Positions 10,401-22,837 of a stretch of 64,000 bases of DNA are shown here, one piece after another. The notes under the pieces are model-generated. The model worked only from the letters and a program-made list of their open reading frames with translations. It was not told the DNA's origin and ran no database searches. Position 1 is the stretch's first letter; each line of letters starts with the position of its first letter. This DNA is from Cryptomeria japonica (taxonomy: Eukaryota; Streptophyta; Pinopsida; Cupressales; Cupressaceae). A program made the position numbers and the translations under genes. The stretch is taken from the NCBI RefSeq assembly GCF_030272615.1, contig NC_081410.1:287989957-288053956 (forward strand), written 5' to 3'.

Positions 10401-11912
10401 AGTCATAAGATTTTGATAATAACATTAACAATGCATGGAGACACAAGAAGCACAATCATGAGGCAGATTTTTAGAATGTATACACATCACATGGAGATTG
10501 GTAATGATGTAAAAGTAAAACTACAGAGCCCCATCCATGAATCTATATCACTCAACAAATTTAGAATATTTTGCTAGAGCTCGAGGTCTAGAGGAGGTTT
10601 ATAACCTTTTGAAAGAAATACAACACATATTTATATATGATAAAAGTACAGTCCAAAAGAGATGGTATCACCCATGACACAAAGTGAGGAAAGAGGTTTT
10701 GCAAGATAAGGAGCAGCATCCTTATTCACAGTGAGCAGTGATATAAGGATTATGAGCAACCCTAAATCCAAATTAAGACAGTGCACATGCCCTTAGAAGC
10801 CTGAGACGGAACTCAAAAGCAGTGGTACTGGTGATAATGTGATTCAAAGCACTCAGAAGGTATAAATGTTTCAGTATGATGAAGCAAATGCACACAGTCC
10901 CATTAATGAGAAGAAAAATTAGAGTCTCAGTCACACAAAAGAAAAGAGGAATCACTATCAAATGAGGTCACATCACCATGTAAGAAATGACTCAGTCCCT
11001 GAGCAACGATAGAGTCAGTGATCATTAAGGACAATAAGCCAAAATCAGAGAAACAAAGGGTCACATTTGATATGCATCTATGGCATCCAATAGTGAATAA
11101 TGATCTCAAATCATACAAGAGTTGGTCATCAAGTTATAAGGGCAGTGCATAGATTTAGAGAATGTACCAACAATCATGCACAACAGAGAATGAAAGGGTT
11201 ATTTACAATTAGAGCAACCTCATAGGTCCGAGACAAATGAATACAACACAACATTGTGACTAAGAGAAAGCAATAATACTATCCTCAAGTGTGAAGGGAT
11301 ATGTCATGAAACAATAGTCCATATTCAAAGCATATCACTATTATTATCACAGTAAAGATTGCAGTCACAATAGTAGTACAAGAGATCACTATTTCAACAG
11401 TAGGAGAAAAATAAGCTAGAAGATTGTCCTTATATAGCAGTCCCAATAAATGCAGGGCAGTGATATCAATGCCTACCAAGAATACAGTCCCAGATCCAAT
11501 CCATGGTTTTGGTTAAACAACAATTGGTTTTGAATAAATTTTGAATGCAAGATCAACAACAATATCATAAAAATTGGAGCATCATGATTAGACACAGAAA
11601 AGACAACATACATGAAAGTTAATTGCAGCAGTGGTATATAGTGATCAGTCACAGAGATAGCCATGGGCATATACAGTCATGGATCATCATGATCTTTGAA
11701 TATCATTTGACAAATAATAGTGACCAAGAAGGGGTAGAAGGTTATGCAAGGAATTATTAAAGACCACGTACAAGTTTGAGACAACCAAAGAGTGGTTAGA
11801 AGACAATCAAGAAAGAATTACAGGGATTATCAAAGACACCCTATATCAGTCAATAGGGGCATCCTAGATACAAACCCAGTCATTTCATAAAGTATAGTAC
11901 CTCTTAATCATG
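7402..11912. other. Unclassified CAGT-dense tract
   Basis: A 4.5 kb A-rich plus strand (T-rich minus strand) without any recognisable coding domain, LTR pair or tandem array. The words CAGT, ACAGTC and GACAGT recur throughout, by eye about once per 60-70 bases over sampled lines, several times more than chance. Short minus-strand open frames (for example near 8270-8711 and 10773-11670) are hydrophobic products of the T-rich strand and look non-coding. It is the host sequence of both element 1 and the solo LTR at 11918, so it is older than both. Confidence 0.45.
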
Positions 11913-11917
11913 CACAG
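11913..11917. repeat. Target site duplication CACAG, left copy
   Basis: CACAG precedes the TG of the solo LTR at 11918 and recurs at 17796-17800. Confidence 0.85.
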
Positions 11918-14900
11918 TGTAGTGCCCCTCCTCGATCTAGTTGATGCGACACTCGTGATGGGATTGCCAATGTTCTAGTATGGTGTTTCGATCTAAGGCT
12001 AGGATTACATTTATTTCAGTTGCTTAGTGTGATGCTACATGACACATGGACTCATATTATGTTGTTGAATACATGATTAGCGACACTATATTGATTAACC
12101 ATATGTTTGATGGACTTTTTTGCTCATGCATCGTTATTAAGTAGATATACTAACCCTATGCTTATGATCAATCATAACTTTTATGTGGTTTAAATGAGTA
12201 GCACGATGTTACATAACACATGGATTCGTATTAAGCTGAGGAATACATGGTTAGTGATACTATATTGACTAACCCTATGTCTTGATGGACTTTACATGCC
12301 CCTTATGAAATAATGGATTTTATTGTTAAGTAATGTTATTAAGAGGATATTGTTGACCCTAATCTTGAATTTTTATGATGAGATGTTTTATGACATGTGT
12401 GTTTATTGTCTGCATACTGTTTGACTGTCTTCATGGGGGAATCAACGTCGCATTACTCATTGCAAGTTGATGTGTCATTGCGATATTCCTCCACATGCTT
12501 GCTATATATATATGCACATGTATCGTCGTTGTGGTTGCAGGATTGCAGGTACTAAGACACTCATTCCTCTTGGGTAACCCAGTGCGAGCTCCCCTGACTT
12601 TACAGGTGTGAGTGTGTCTCTTCCCGATGGCAAATATGTGGTTCGAAGGTGTCGATGGTTCCCTACCCACACTTTAGGTCTACATTGTCGTTGAGTTCTT
12701 GTTGTCAGTCTTGGCAAAATTTGCCATGTCATCATTGTCATCATGATTTGTGACTATGTGGCACGATGAGTTTGATTATTTAGTCTATTTAATTTATTTA
12801 ATTGTGGTTACCAAATTATAGAAATGGATTAATTATTTAATTTATTTAATCGTAATCTATTAATTTTAGTAAATGATTTGAGTGTTTAATTTATTTAATT
12901 GGCTATAATTGATTTATTGCGATTTATTGATTTTAGTAATGAATTGACTATTTAATTTATTTAAATTGTGATATTTGATTGACTGTGACTAAGTGGCTAT
13001 TTAATACTAATTTATGATTTTATCAATAATAGTGTTATTTCAATTTAATAAGATTTAACGATTTTTAATTATTTATTATTTTCCGTGTTTAAACTTGAAT
13101 TAATATTTAAATTGAGATTTCGAGATTGTATTTGATAATTTATGTTTTAAGTCAATTTGATTTATTGAATATATATTTGTTTCACTTTATTAATTTTACT
13201 TACTTATTGAGATTTTAATCTTTAATTAATTATTTACTTTGATTACTTTAATTACATTATTTACTTAATGTTGAATTTAATTTCTATTTAGCTATTAATG
13301 TGGAGTTTGACTATTTGATTAATTAATCGATCCTTTCTATCATCTAATTAAGTTATCTTCTAGCGCTATTTCGAAATATTGGAAATAATAATAATAATGT
13401 TATTAAAGGGGGCTAAACTATAAATGAATATCATATTTTATGTTTTAATGATGATTTTCTATTTTGATTTTTAAATTTCCATTAATTATGAGATATAGAT
13501 TTTCAAATTATATGAAGTTATAGTAGGGAAAAATTTTAATCAAAATATTCCCATTGACTATTGTTTTAGGCTAAGGTTTAATTATTTTGGGGCTCCCTTA
13601 GCAAAAAAAAAATCTCTTGTTCTCTCCTCCTGCAATTTCTGAGAAATTTTTTTTTTTCGGGGGGGGGGGGGGGTTTGGCTGGTTGGGCATTTTTGCTTTG
13701 GAACATCATTTTGGAGTTGGATTTGGGCAGTTGCAAAGGGAATTCTTCATCGGAGAGTTTCTTTCCATCACACAGGAAAGAGGCCAGTTCTTGTTTCCCT
13801 TGCTTCTTTTTCTTCCAGAATTTTAAAGGTTGTGGCAATCTCCTGCATTGAATTGCCTGAAAATGGAAGGTTGAATGTGAGGAATTACTTCTTGCAATGT
13901 GATTTAGAGCTAATATGGAAATGGGATTTTTTGTGCATTTGCAAAACAATTGTGTGAAGTAGGGTTGGATTCCATTGTTGCTTAAATTTTAGTTACTATC
14001 TTATGGAATGTGACATTAATTTTTTGTTTGAGAGAATTTCCTATCAAACCCCCCCTATAATTTTTTTTTTTTTTTTTAATGTCTGAGAATTCTTGTTGAC
14101 AGTAGTTAATTTTGAAAGTCATGGATTATCATTTTAATTTGAGCAGTGATTGGTTTATTAAATCCTGTTGTTTGGGGGTCAAATGAATGTTTTTGGGGGT
14201 CTAATTGGACCACCCCATGCCATACTTGAATTTTCCCTTATCATATTTACTCACACCATGCCCTAACATATCCTTACTTCCTTGTTTCATTGTGTTGTCT
14301 TTTCCTTTTTTTTTCATTTTATTTTTACCCGATTGTTGTGTATGTTGCGATGGCAACAGGGTGGAGAGGGAGCGCCATGTTTGTTGGGCTTGCTTCTTGC
14401 AGTAGGGTGTAGCCTAAAGGTTGTCGCCCTTGCTGAGGACTCTTCATGCTGCCACCCTCCCATTCAATGGGGTTGTTAAATCTGCCACCCATATTGATGG
14501 GATGAGTAATGTATTTACCAATTTGGTGGGTACATATTTACCAATCTGCAATATATTATATTTAATTTGATTAATTATCCAATGGATGGGTATTTTGGTG
14601 CTTTAGCTGTCCAATTCGACCACTGGAAACGACGTATTGTTCTAAGAATGGGTGAATTCTTTAGATTATCATTGTAATTCAAATTATTCTCCCTTCTCGA
14701 ATTGATTTAGAATGATTATGATCTTGGTAGTTATATGATTACAAAGATAGTCATTTGATTGTTACGAATAAATTGTTAATATGTTGTGTAAGTGTTTATG
14801 TGCTTCGAATTGTTGATTATTTACAATTGCTGAGTGCGTGGGTGTATTTTCTCAATTTATTGTGAGAATCATTGTAGTGAGTAGAGTAAGAATTAATGGT

Positions 14901-17795
14901 TCAAATGTAAGTTTCAACTGTGTTTTGGGGAAAGCCCACGAGTTATAGTGTGGGCTAAGTGTGATATGATCGCTGCCCCAATTTGTTTCTTTGATCTTCT
15001 TCATAGAAGTCATTTGTTAAGCATCTCGATGTATTTGGATTTCGGAGGCCGTTTGTTAAAGTTGTGTTTTAAATGAAGTTTAATTCAATTTGATGCCATG
15101 TTTGATTTTAAGTTTAAGTTGTTATTCAGACATACCCTCATGATGATTTTGCCATGATGAGGACTTGTTAATGTTGTTGATTTTATGATTGAAAGTGTGA
15201 AGACCTTGCTGGGTTGTCTTTTATTTGGTTGCAACAGTGCTATAACTTGGTTTATTCTTTCTTTTTCTCAAGAGGCTCACCCTTTCTTACATGTTTATGT
15301 TTGATATTTTGGGCATGTGTCTATGTATGGTTTGGCTTAGTATGATGCTTTGTTTTAGATTTACTTACTATTTTAGAGCCTCTTGTAGTGTAGCTTATGG
15401 GTCCATGTAAAGGGAGTGGGCTCCTTTATGACACCCAAGGGTCACGAGAGATAGACTATCATGAGGTTCCTTGTAAGGATATGTGAAGTCCAGACCTCTC
15501 AGATGGAAGGGAGTTTATCATGTTTTAATTAAGTGATAACTAATTAATGAATAGGAATGGGTAGTTAGACAATTAAAAGATAAAAATTTACTAGTGTCTC
15601 ATGACTCAGTCCTAGGGAGGATGTTTTAAGCTGAGCATGATAAGACTGTGGAGATGGTAAGCCAATCTCCCTTGATCTCTCAAAGGTTGAGATGGATTTG
15701 CAAGCCCTTAGGCTAGTGTCTTGCTCTTATTTTGGCATGTGATGACACTCCCTTGTACATGTGTTTACCCTCATGTTTTACTTTTGCATTTATATAATGA
15801 TGTTGTGCCGGCCTCTGGAGTTTCTTGATCATTGTTTGCATTGGTCTATGGTTGTGTGTGTGAAAGTCTTTTGGTGTTAGTCTCTTTGGTTAAAAGCGTC
15901 AACCTAGGTTTAGTGTGTGAGTTGGTACCTAGCGACATCTCCTATCTCGGGGGTGGTTCCTTGTAGGTTCCACATTGGTCAGGTGGTTGGAGCTTTTTTC
16001 TATTAGGGTTTTTCCCTCCTTGTTGTTGTGGTTTGTATGCGTGGGCTTGGACTATTCTTCGTGCTGGCCTTGGATTTATTGAAGCAGATTTATGTATGAC
16101 ACTTCATGATTAGTGTGATGTATTGTTATGTAATAGTACAAAAGCATAGAGAGACATGAGTAAATCTCATGATAATGTAAATTATGTATTGACAACATGT
16201 AGTGTATCCATGAATACACATTAGACTTAGACATTATTGGGATCATCATATGATGTTGATATGTATGGTTATTTTACTCATTGGAAAACACTGTAAACTA
16301 ATGTAAAGATTATGAACTCTTGTTTATTTCAACTATTGGATGACATTGTGAACTTGAGTAGAGAACATTAACACTTATAACGAAATTGCCATGCTTATTA
16401 TTTAATACACTTAGTATGTAGAATTTTATGTGCTTAGATTTAAAATGGCTTAAAATCAGCAATGTGAACCTTTATGTGGCATTCCCATATTATGAAATGG
16501 ATATTCATATAGTTAGATCCATGTTACAAATAAAGAATGATGCACTTGTTAACTTTCATCATGGCAAATATAAACATTGGAAACAAACTAGTATTTGGCA
16601 ATGATGTGTTCTCATGAGAATGTTGATGTAATACAAGTAGATGTTAGTGTATTGTTTATGAGATACTTTGGTTGAGTAATGTCATTTTAGCTTGCTAAAG
16701 ATAACTAAACAATGATCTTATCAAACCTCTATTGATTAAGCAAGAAACATGTGGCACACACAATGAAGATTTTAGTCAACAACTCGAAAACTAAAGAAGC
16801 GACGAGGCTGCAAACCTTAACAAACTTAGAAAACCAGTTACAAAAAGGAAGATAGTTGATTATAATCTCTTCAGCAAGGTGGCTGAAATAAATTAACTAT
16901 TGTGTGGTCAATGTTAACATATAAGTGGAAGCATAGGCAAGCTAGATGAATGCATTTTATAACAGCAATGGATTGAATGACACATTGATAATGTAAGTGA
17001 AGCAATATGCTCATGGGAAGCGTTAGTAACATTAATATTGTAATAGTACTAAGTTGTATGGCAATTTGAATAAAGCATTTAGCATGTGAGCCACGAAAGA
17101 GTCTTTATGATAAGTGTAGTAGAAGTCCTTTCTTGGCATGTTTAAGCATAAACTTTTTATAATATGCATGAATAGAATGATAGGGTAATGTTTATGCATT
17201 GCATGGTGTGTGGATCATCTAGGTGGATGCATTAATCATAAGTGATAAAATGATCATGTAGGTATAAGATACATAATCATAAGTAATATGCATATGATAG
17301 ATGCCTCCTATTTATTGTTATGCACTAAAATGAGTATGTAATATCAATGCATTAGCTAAGCTAAAACATGTTGAAAAGCATTAGGTATATGCATGTAATC
17401 TTATAGGATGGTAGAATGCATTAATTAAATGAGAACAACATATGTAACATAATCTTGTGTGTGATATCATGGTAGCTAGGTGCACATGTGCTTCGTCATG
17501 ATGTTCCAAATCTAATGCAGGGATCAAGAGTAATATTAAACTTAAGTAGTTACGTCAATATACCCTAGGGAGATAAGGAGACTATGTAATCATATTATAC
17601 TTGTTGAGAACATATAATTAGATATCCAATGTTTATAGCCAACCAACACTACATGAAACTAAATGAACCAATTCTTAATCGATTTGCTTAGTTCTGTTAA
17701 ATGGATACTCAATTAGTAAAAAATAAAAATAGAAAATTATTCTATTTTTAAGTTAGTTAGTGTAAGTTCTCTAGGGTTTGTTGGTGGATGTTACA
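11918..17795 (+). mobile_element. Solo LTR, 5.9 kb, element D family
   Basis: Begins TGTAGTGCCCC, ends ATGTTACA and is flanked by CACAG duplications, with no primer site, coding sequence or second LTR. It is therefore the product of recombination between the two LTRs of a former element. It matches the interrupted 5' LTR of element D at several anchors: 11918-12770 with 43989-44780, 15380-15800 with 52270-52700, and 17560-17795 with 53885-54112. Orientation follows from D, whose gag-pol is on the plus strand. It includes an AT-rich TTTAATTTATTTAATT-type tract (12775-13340) and a T-run/G-run at about 13647-13673. Short frames here (such as 13578-13949) have no similarity to known domains. At 5.9 kb it is unusually long for an LTR. 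Confidence 0.85.
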
Positions 17796-17800
17796 CACAG
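17796..17800. repeat. Target site duplication CACAG, right copy
   Basis: Directly follows the CA end of the solo LTR; identical to 11913-11917. Confidence 0.85.
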
Positions 17801-18235
17801 AACAAGCATAGTTAGCATCCAAAGTGATATAAATTAAATATAGAAAACACTAAACACACTAATGACATTATGTGAACATAAATAATATAGTCACAATGGA
17901 ATGAGATAAGAATCTAAAAGATTCATTCAAGTTTGTTAAAGCAACTACCAGAAACCCTAAGTATAGAGATATGCAATGAAGCCAGAAATATTGCACATCA
18001 TAATTTATTTTCATGCATAATAGAGATTTCATAGAATGAAACTCTAAATAAATGCATGATAAAGCAAATTTGAAAGAGATGGAGATAAAAGAACACATGT
18101 ATTAGGGTTTCCTTTTATCTTCTTCTTTGTAAGAATGATAGAACAAAAATATTATTGTCAAACAAAACCCTAATACATGCATTTCTTTTAAAAGCAAAAA
18201 GATCTCTGTACTATATATTTCCAAGGAAATAACAT
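17801..18235. other. Short unclassified spacer
   Basis: Continuation of the sequence interrupted by the solo LTR, up to the left LTR of element F. A-rich, with no domain, repeat or regulatory signal seen. Confidence 0.5.
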
Positions 18236-19494
18236 TGTAAAGTGGAAAATTGAACCCTAGTGATTCCCCACCTAGGAGAGAGAAACGAGATCACTAGGAT
18301 GATTTTCACTTGGGAGATACTTTACATTCAAAAGAGGGATTGAATTCACTAGATCCAAACCTTAGAGTGAATAAGGATTTGAGTGCTAAGTGAATTGCAA
18401 GGGTGCAATGCAATTTACCCTCTTTTGTAAGTAAAAGAGTTGACTTTTTGACTATGTAGAAAATGAAAACAAAATGGGTGAAATAAGGAGCTATTGATTT
18501 GAGATCGCATTGTAACTTCAAATGTGAGGTATTTAGACTGATATGGACCTACCCTACAAATTTGGAGAAAAGTCATCGAGACCATGTGCAAGTTGCACAC
18601 AGTCCTCCAAAAAATCCTCGCATCAAAAAGGGTTTTTCCATCTTTACAAATGAAGCCTAAACCTATAATTAAAGCCGCGCACCTGCAACCTACACACAGA
18701 AAAGAAGGGAAGAAGGGTTGTGGATAGGGGTTTGCCTTAGTCAAACCCCAGTTGAGGAATCAATCTTGAAATAAAGTAATTGAAAATACTTAAATGTGAA
18801 TAATAGAAATGTATACCTTGTAGATCTACAATTTGTCGATGATGGTTGCTTTGCTTCTTGAATGTTATCACAACTGTTGCTTGAAATGGCATGTAACATG
18901 ACAAAACCCTAACACACACATGCTTGTAAATGAATGCTGTAATGTCTCTCCAATGGATGAATGAAGAAGACATGTGAAGAAGAAGACTTGATGGATGCTT
19001 GAAGACTTGAACACTTGAACACTTGATGATGATAATGGAGACCTTCCACTTGTTTTCCCAATTTTTGTTTATCCTTTCCTATGCAAATGAGAGGACTAGA
19101 TACCCTTTTATACTTGCCTAGGAGGATAATTTTTCATCACACCGAAGGCCGACATAGGGGAAATAAAATACCGAAGAACAAATTAGGTCCAAGGGGTCGG
19201 ATGGACCCATTTTGGGGCCACAAAAAGAGGGAGGACAAGGGTGTCACGCCCCTATCCTAAGGGTACCATGGTGCCACATCCCTATCCTAAAGGGGACAGG
19301 GGCACCACACCATGCACCTGCCCATTTTTGGGGCCTGAAACAAGGTCTAAACAAGTTGTAAAGTGTAGAAATGAGGCCTAGTTCCATGGTGGAGGCATAG
19401 ATGGATCCCGATCAAGCATGGGAGATGATATTGCTAAGGTAAGGGGCCTAAAACGTAGTCAAAATTGCAAGGTGTGCAATTTTATGATGCTACA
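18236..19494 (-). repeat. 3' LTR of element F
   Basis: Closely matches 24414-25662 over its whole length. It carries the hairpin at 18580-18605, the TATA box at 19112-19104 and a short internal repeat near 19240-19320 built of CCCCTATCCTAAAGGGGAC-like units. Open frames at 18306-18973 are shadows within the LTR. Confidence 0.85.
19104..19112 (-). promoter_or_regulatory. TATA box, left LTR of F
   Basis: The minus strand reads TATAAAAGG; the same motif occurs at the same LTR position in the right copy (25280-25272), so it predates insertion. Confidence 0.6.
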
Positions 19495-19512
19495 TTTAGC
19501 CCCCACTTTAGC
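19495..19512 (-). other. Polypurine tract of element F
   Basis: The minus strand reads GCTAAAGTGGGGGCTAAA, immediately upstream of the left LTR in the element's direction. That is where plus-strand DNA synthesis is primed, so it confirms the minus orientation. Confidence 0.7.
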
Positions 19513-20160
19513 GGGAGTATGACTTATGCCAATATTGTCGGTAAAGTAGAATAAAAAGAGATGAAGATGAGAAATGCAGAGAAAGATCACAAGGAGTATA
19601 AGAAGTCACTAATCTTTAGGAACCAAGAATTCAATCTTAGGATCTTAACTCACTCAAACATATGCAAGTGCACATAAAAAGGCGCGCAACAAAAGCTAAT
19701 ATCTTAAGACCTCAAGTCAACTAGCCGAAGAGACCTCAATATGAAAAATATCTCAATCAACTAATATCATTCTTGAAACATAAAATGCCATCTCATGAAC
19801 ACATATAATCATATAAAAGAACAAAGTTGACATCATCCATGAACCATCAAAAGTAAAACTATGAGTTCATGAGAGGAGGAAGAGAGAGAACATGAATACA
19901 CACTTTGGTGATCCATGAGAAGAAGGAAAACAAAAGGAACCATGGACATCTCGCCCCTAGAACTAGGTGATCCATGGAGAAAAAAGGACATGAAAAACTA
20001 GCCCCTAGATTTTGTCTAGGTGATCCATGTAAGGGAGGAGAGTGAGAACACCATTAGTTCCACTCAACCTCGTGCACCTATGTGCAAGTGAGGTTTGAAG
20101 AACCTCATAGGAGTCTATGCCTAAGTATGCTACAACCTGTATAAGATGTATAGTATCTCA

Positions 20161-20548
20161 CTCTAAGAGACTATGCTCTGGTTCCGAGAATAATCACCCT
20201 ACATAAGAGAAAAGTGGCGAAATCTTGCTCTAAGAGGCTGCCCTCTAGTTTTGACAATGAGCCATTGTATAAGAGAAAAGTGGTGACATCTCTCTCTAAG
20301 AGGTTTCCCTCTAGTTAAGAGAATGACCCACTATATAAGAGAAATGTGGCGACATCTTTCTCTAAGAGGCTTCCCTCTGGTTCTGAGAATGAACCATCAT
20401 ATAAGAGAAAGTGGTGGCATTTCACTCTAAGAGGCTTCCCTCTGTTTCTAAGAATGACCCACTGTATAAGAGAAAAGTGGCAACATCTTGATCTAAGAGG
20501 CTGCCCTTTATTTATGAGAATGACCCATTGTATAAGAGATACAATGCG
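20161..20548. repeat. 66-bp tandem array, about six copies
   Basis: Units begin (C/A)TCTAAGAG at 20161, 20228, 20294, 20360, 20425 and 20491, and each ends around TATAAGAGAAA.GTGG. Copies differ at roughly 10-20 percent of positions by eye. Because the unit is about 22 codons long, one plus-strand frame stays open and gives a repeated peptide with no known domain. Tandem arrays in 3' untranslated regions of Tat-type elements are known seeds of plant satellites. Confidence 0.85.
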
Positions 20549-21064
20549 TGAGAGAAATATAATACAAAAGGAGAAGTGTGGGTGCCCTCGCTTAAGATGT
20601 CAACGTAGTTTAATGTTGATATCTTAAGGAAAGTAGAACTAGGATACCTACCTTCAATAGAAAGAAGATATCCATTATGCAACAATGTCATAAATGCAAG
20701 CAAGAGAGGGAATACTCTTCAAGCAAGGATAAGATAGTTGAAAAGAGATATCTTGCTATAAGTGTAAAGGAGATTCTTGGAGAAGATATATTTGCTCAAA
20801 AGACATCTACCTCCAAGAGGAGTTGTCTTATATAAATATAACATCTTTTAGAATAAAGTAAAGAAGAGAGAAAGAATTCAATCCTTCCTCCTATAGCTAA
20901 TTTAAAGGGATTCTTGATGAAGGGTGAATCACTTTTATACAAATGGGGATGGGTGAATTTATTATAGATGTACATTACCAAGTGTGAAAGAGATTGTAGT
21001 CAAGGACTTATACCTCTTGTATAAGAGAAAACCCTTGGGCAAACAACAACTTCATACAAGGAAT

Positions 21065-21540
21065 GACATCAAGTAATAAAACTCACACCATCCACAAAAT
21101 AGGAAAGAGTGGATCCTTAGAGAAAGAGAGAAAGAGAGAGATCATTTTCCCCAAGTGTAGGACAAAGAGAATAATTACACAAATTCTAGAGAGAGATTAC
21201 TCATAAGAGACATACTGTTTCAAGGAAGTAATACATCCTAACCAAGGAATACACATGTGCTCACATGAAGGATAACTCCATTCAAGAAAAGACATCAAGT
21301 TATGAATAACACAATAAAAGAGGTAATTTACAAAGAGAGAGAAAGAAGAAGGTTCACAAAAGTTCTCTAAGGAGAGATTGTTCATAATAGAAGTACCATT
21401 TCAAGCAAGGAAAATATCCCACTCATGGAACAAACATGCACTTGCATGAAGGAGAACTCCGTGCAAGAAAGGACATCAAGTTTATGAATAATGTACTCCA
21501 TAAAGGAAATAGTGAAACCTTAGAAAGAGGAAAAGGAATA
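21065..21540. repeat. Diverged long repeat units
   Basis: The motif GACATCAAGT followed by a similar 180-226 base context starts at 21065, 21291 and 21472. Each unit carries a GAGAGA-rich stretch, AGAGAGATT, and an ATGAAGGA.AACTCC segment. This is a second, older tandem series in the same 3' region. Confidence 0.6.
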
Positions 21541-21787
21541 TTATTTCCCCCCAATCATAGAGGCATGAATAAATAGACTAATATGTTGCTCACTAAGTAT
21601 GATTGCACCTGAAATTGTACCACCGTGAATGACAAGGAGCCCCCAATAGGAAGGCTAACTATGCCACATAGTGAGGAGCAACATAATAGGAACTTGAATG
21701 TTATTTTAAATGATCATGATGAATATGCCATTCATTGTCAGATATTATTTTTAACATGACTGAATCAATGTAATGTTGTATTTGTGT

Positions 21788-22837
21788 TTTCAAAGCTTGA
21801 CATTCATTAATAGAATGGCCATGGGTTTGATGATATTTACAAAAAGAAGAATTTTGAGAATGTTGTTTATGTTTTCTTCTTCATTTAGGAAAAAGATGAG
21901 ATTAAGTTGGAATTTATAAGATTGGTCAACACATTTTCTTGTTGTAACTCAAAATTAGAATTAGAAGGTGTGAATTTACAAGACAATGGAGAAGAAGATG
22001 TTGACAAAGGAAAGTGTGATTTCTCATGACTTTTTTGCTCACATTCAAGCATTTGTCCATTACATCCATGTGTAAGTTCAAAAGAGGGTTCACTGTTAGG
22101 GGGGATTGTATTTAAGTTTAAAGAGGCCCAATAAATTTCAAGATTTGTGTTAAGAGCAAAAATTGGAATATGAAATTCAGGCATCTTAGACTTTCTAGAA
22201 AAGGTAGGAGTGAAATCTAAGGACCCCCAATCATCCTCTAAGAGTTCTTATTTAGGAACTTCTTTGGTAGGAGATGGTGTATTTGAGTGAATTGAAGAGA
22301 GGATTGTGGGAACTAATAAAGAATATGATACTTACTTATGTTCTCATCAACTACCTCATTAGTATATGTGTAAGGCACATCATGATAATCATGAAGAATT
22401 TTTGGTTTCCTAGGAACATGAATGGAATTGATTTGATTTTTGTTAGGCTCTTGATTTTTGGGAGAGAGAGCATTATGATGAGAGATAATATCATCCTCTT
22501 TTTCTAAGGTATCTTTATGTTCAAGACACACATTAGGAAAACAACTATGATATGTAATTAATGCTTCATCTTTGTGGGGAAGGTTATTGGAAGGAATAGA
22601 AGGTGAAGTGTTATTAAAATCATCCTCTTTCACAAAGGTACCCTCATGAGGAAGGATAAGATGAAGAGAATAATCTACACCGTCCTCTAATGGTTCATCC
22701 CAAATAGGGAGATCATTAGGAAGAGTGTTAAAATTAACTTCTTGCATCAATATGTCCTCTTTTAGGGGAGACTTTTTGGGAGAGGGATCATTTAAGGGCT
22801 CAAAAAGGGGATTTTCATATATCTTAAATCCTTCCAA
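21788..22837 (-). pseudogene. gag-like remnant of element F with zinc knuckle
   Basis: Minus-strand open pieces at 22837-22313 (174 codons) and 22184-21885 (99 codons) are followed by a stretch at about 21845-21800 encoding FCKYHQTHGHSINEC. This fits the C-x2-H-x4-H-x4-C zinc knuckle of plant Ty3 gag proteins, which binds the element's RNA. The larger piece is acidic and rich in Pro, Asn and Asp, without a recognised capsid fold, so its assignment to gag rests on position and on the downstream knuckle. The pieces lie in different frames or are separated by stops, so no full protein can be made. Nothing resembling protease or RT follows. Confidence 0.55.

Larger units (their letters stand above)
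19513..21787 (-). other. Element F 3' untranslated region
   Basis: About 2.3 kb between the gag remnant and the 3' LTR, without coding signals. It is rich in GA runs and repeats: the 66-bp array at 20161-20548 and longer diverged units at 21065-21540. The other short frames, including 20346-20627 on the plus strand, arise from the repeats. Confidence 0.6.

Noticed and set aside
8270-11670. Series of minus-strand hydrophobic ORFs
   Set aside because: Products of a T-rich strand, all short, without start context, domain or shared frame.
13578-13949. 123-codon ORF on the minus strand and its plus-strand shadow
   Set aside because: Lies inside the solo LTR and includes translated homopolymers (Pro, Lys, Gly runs); no domain.
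20161-20548. CRISPR-like array
   Set aside because: Units are directly adjacent with no unique spacers, in a plant retroelement; it is a simple tandem repeat.
20346-20627. Plus-strand ORF with repeated peptide units
   Set aside because: Explained by the 66-bp tandem array being close to a multiple of three; antisense to element F.
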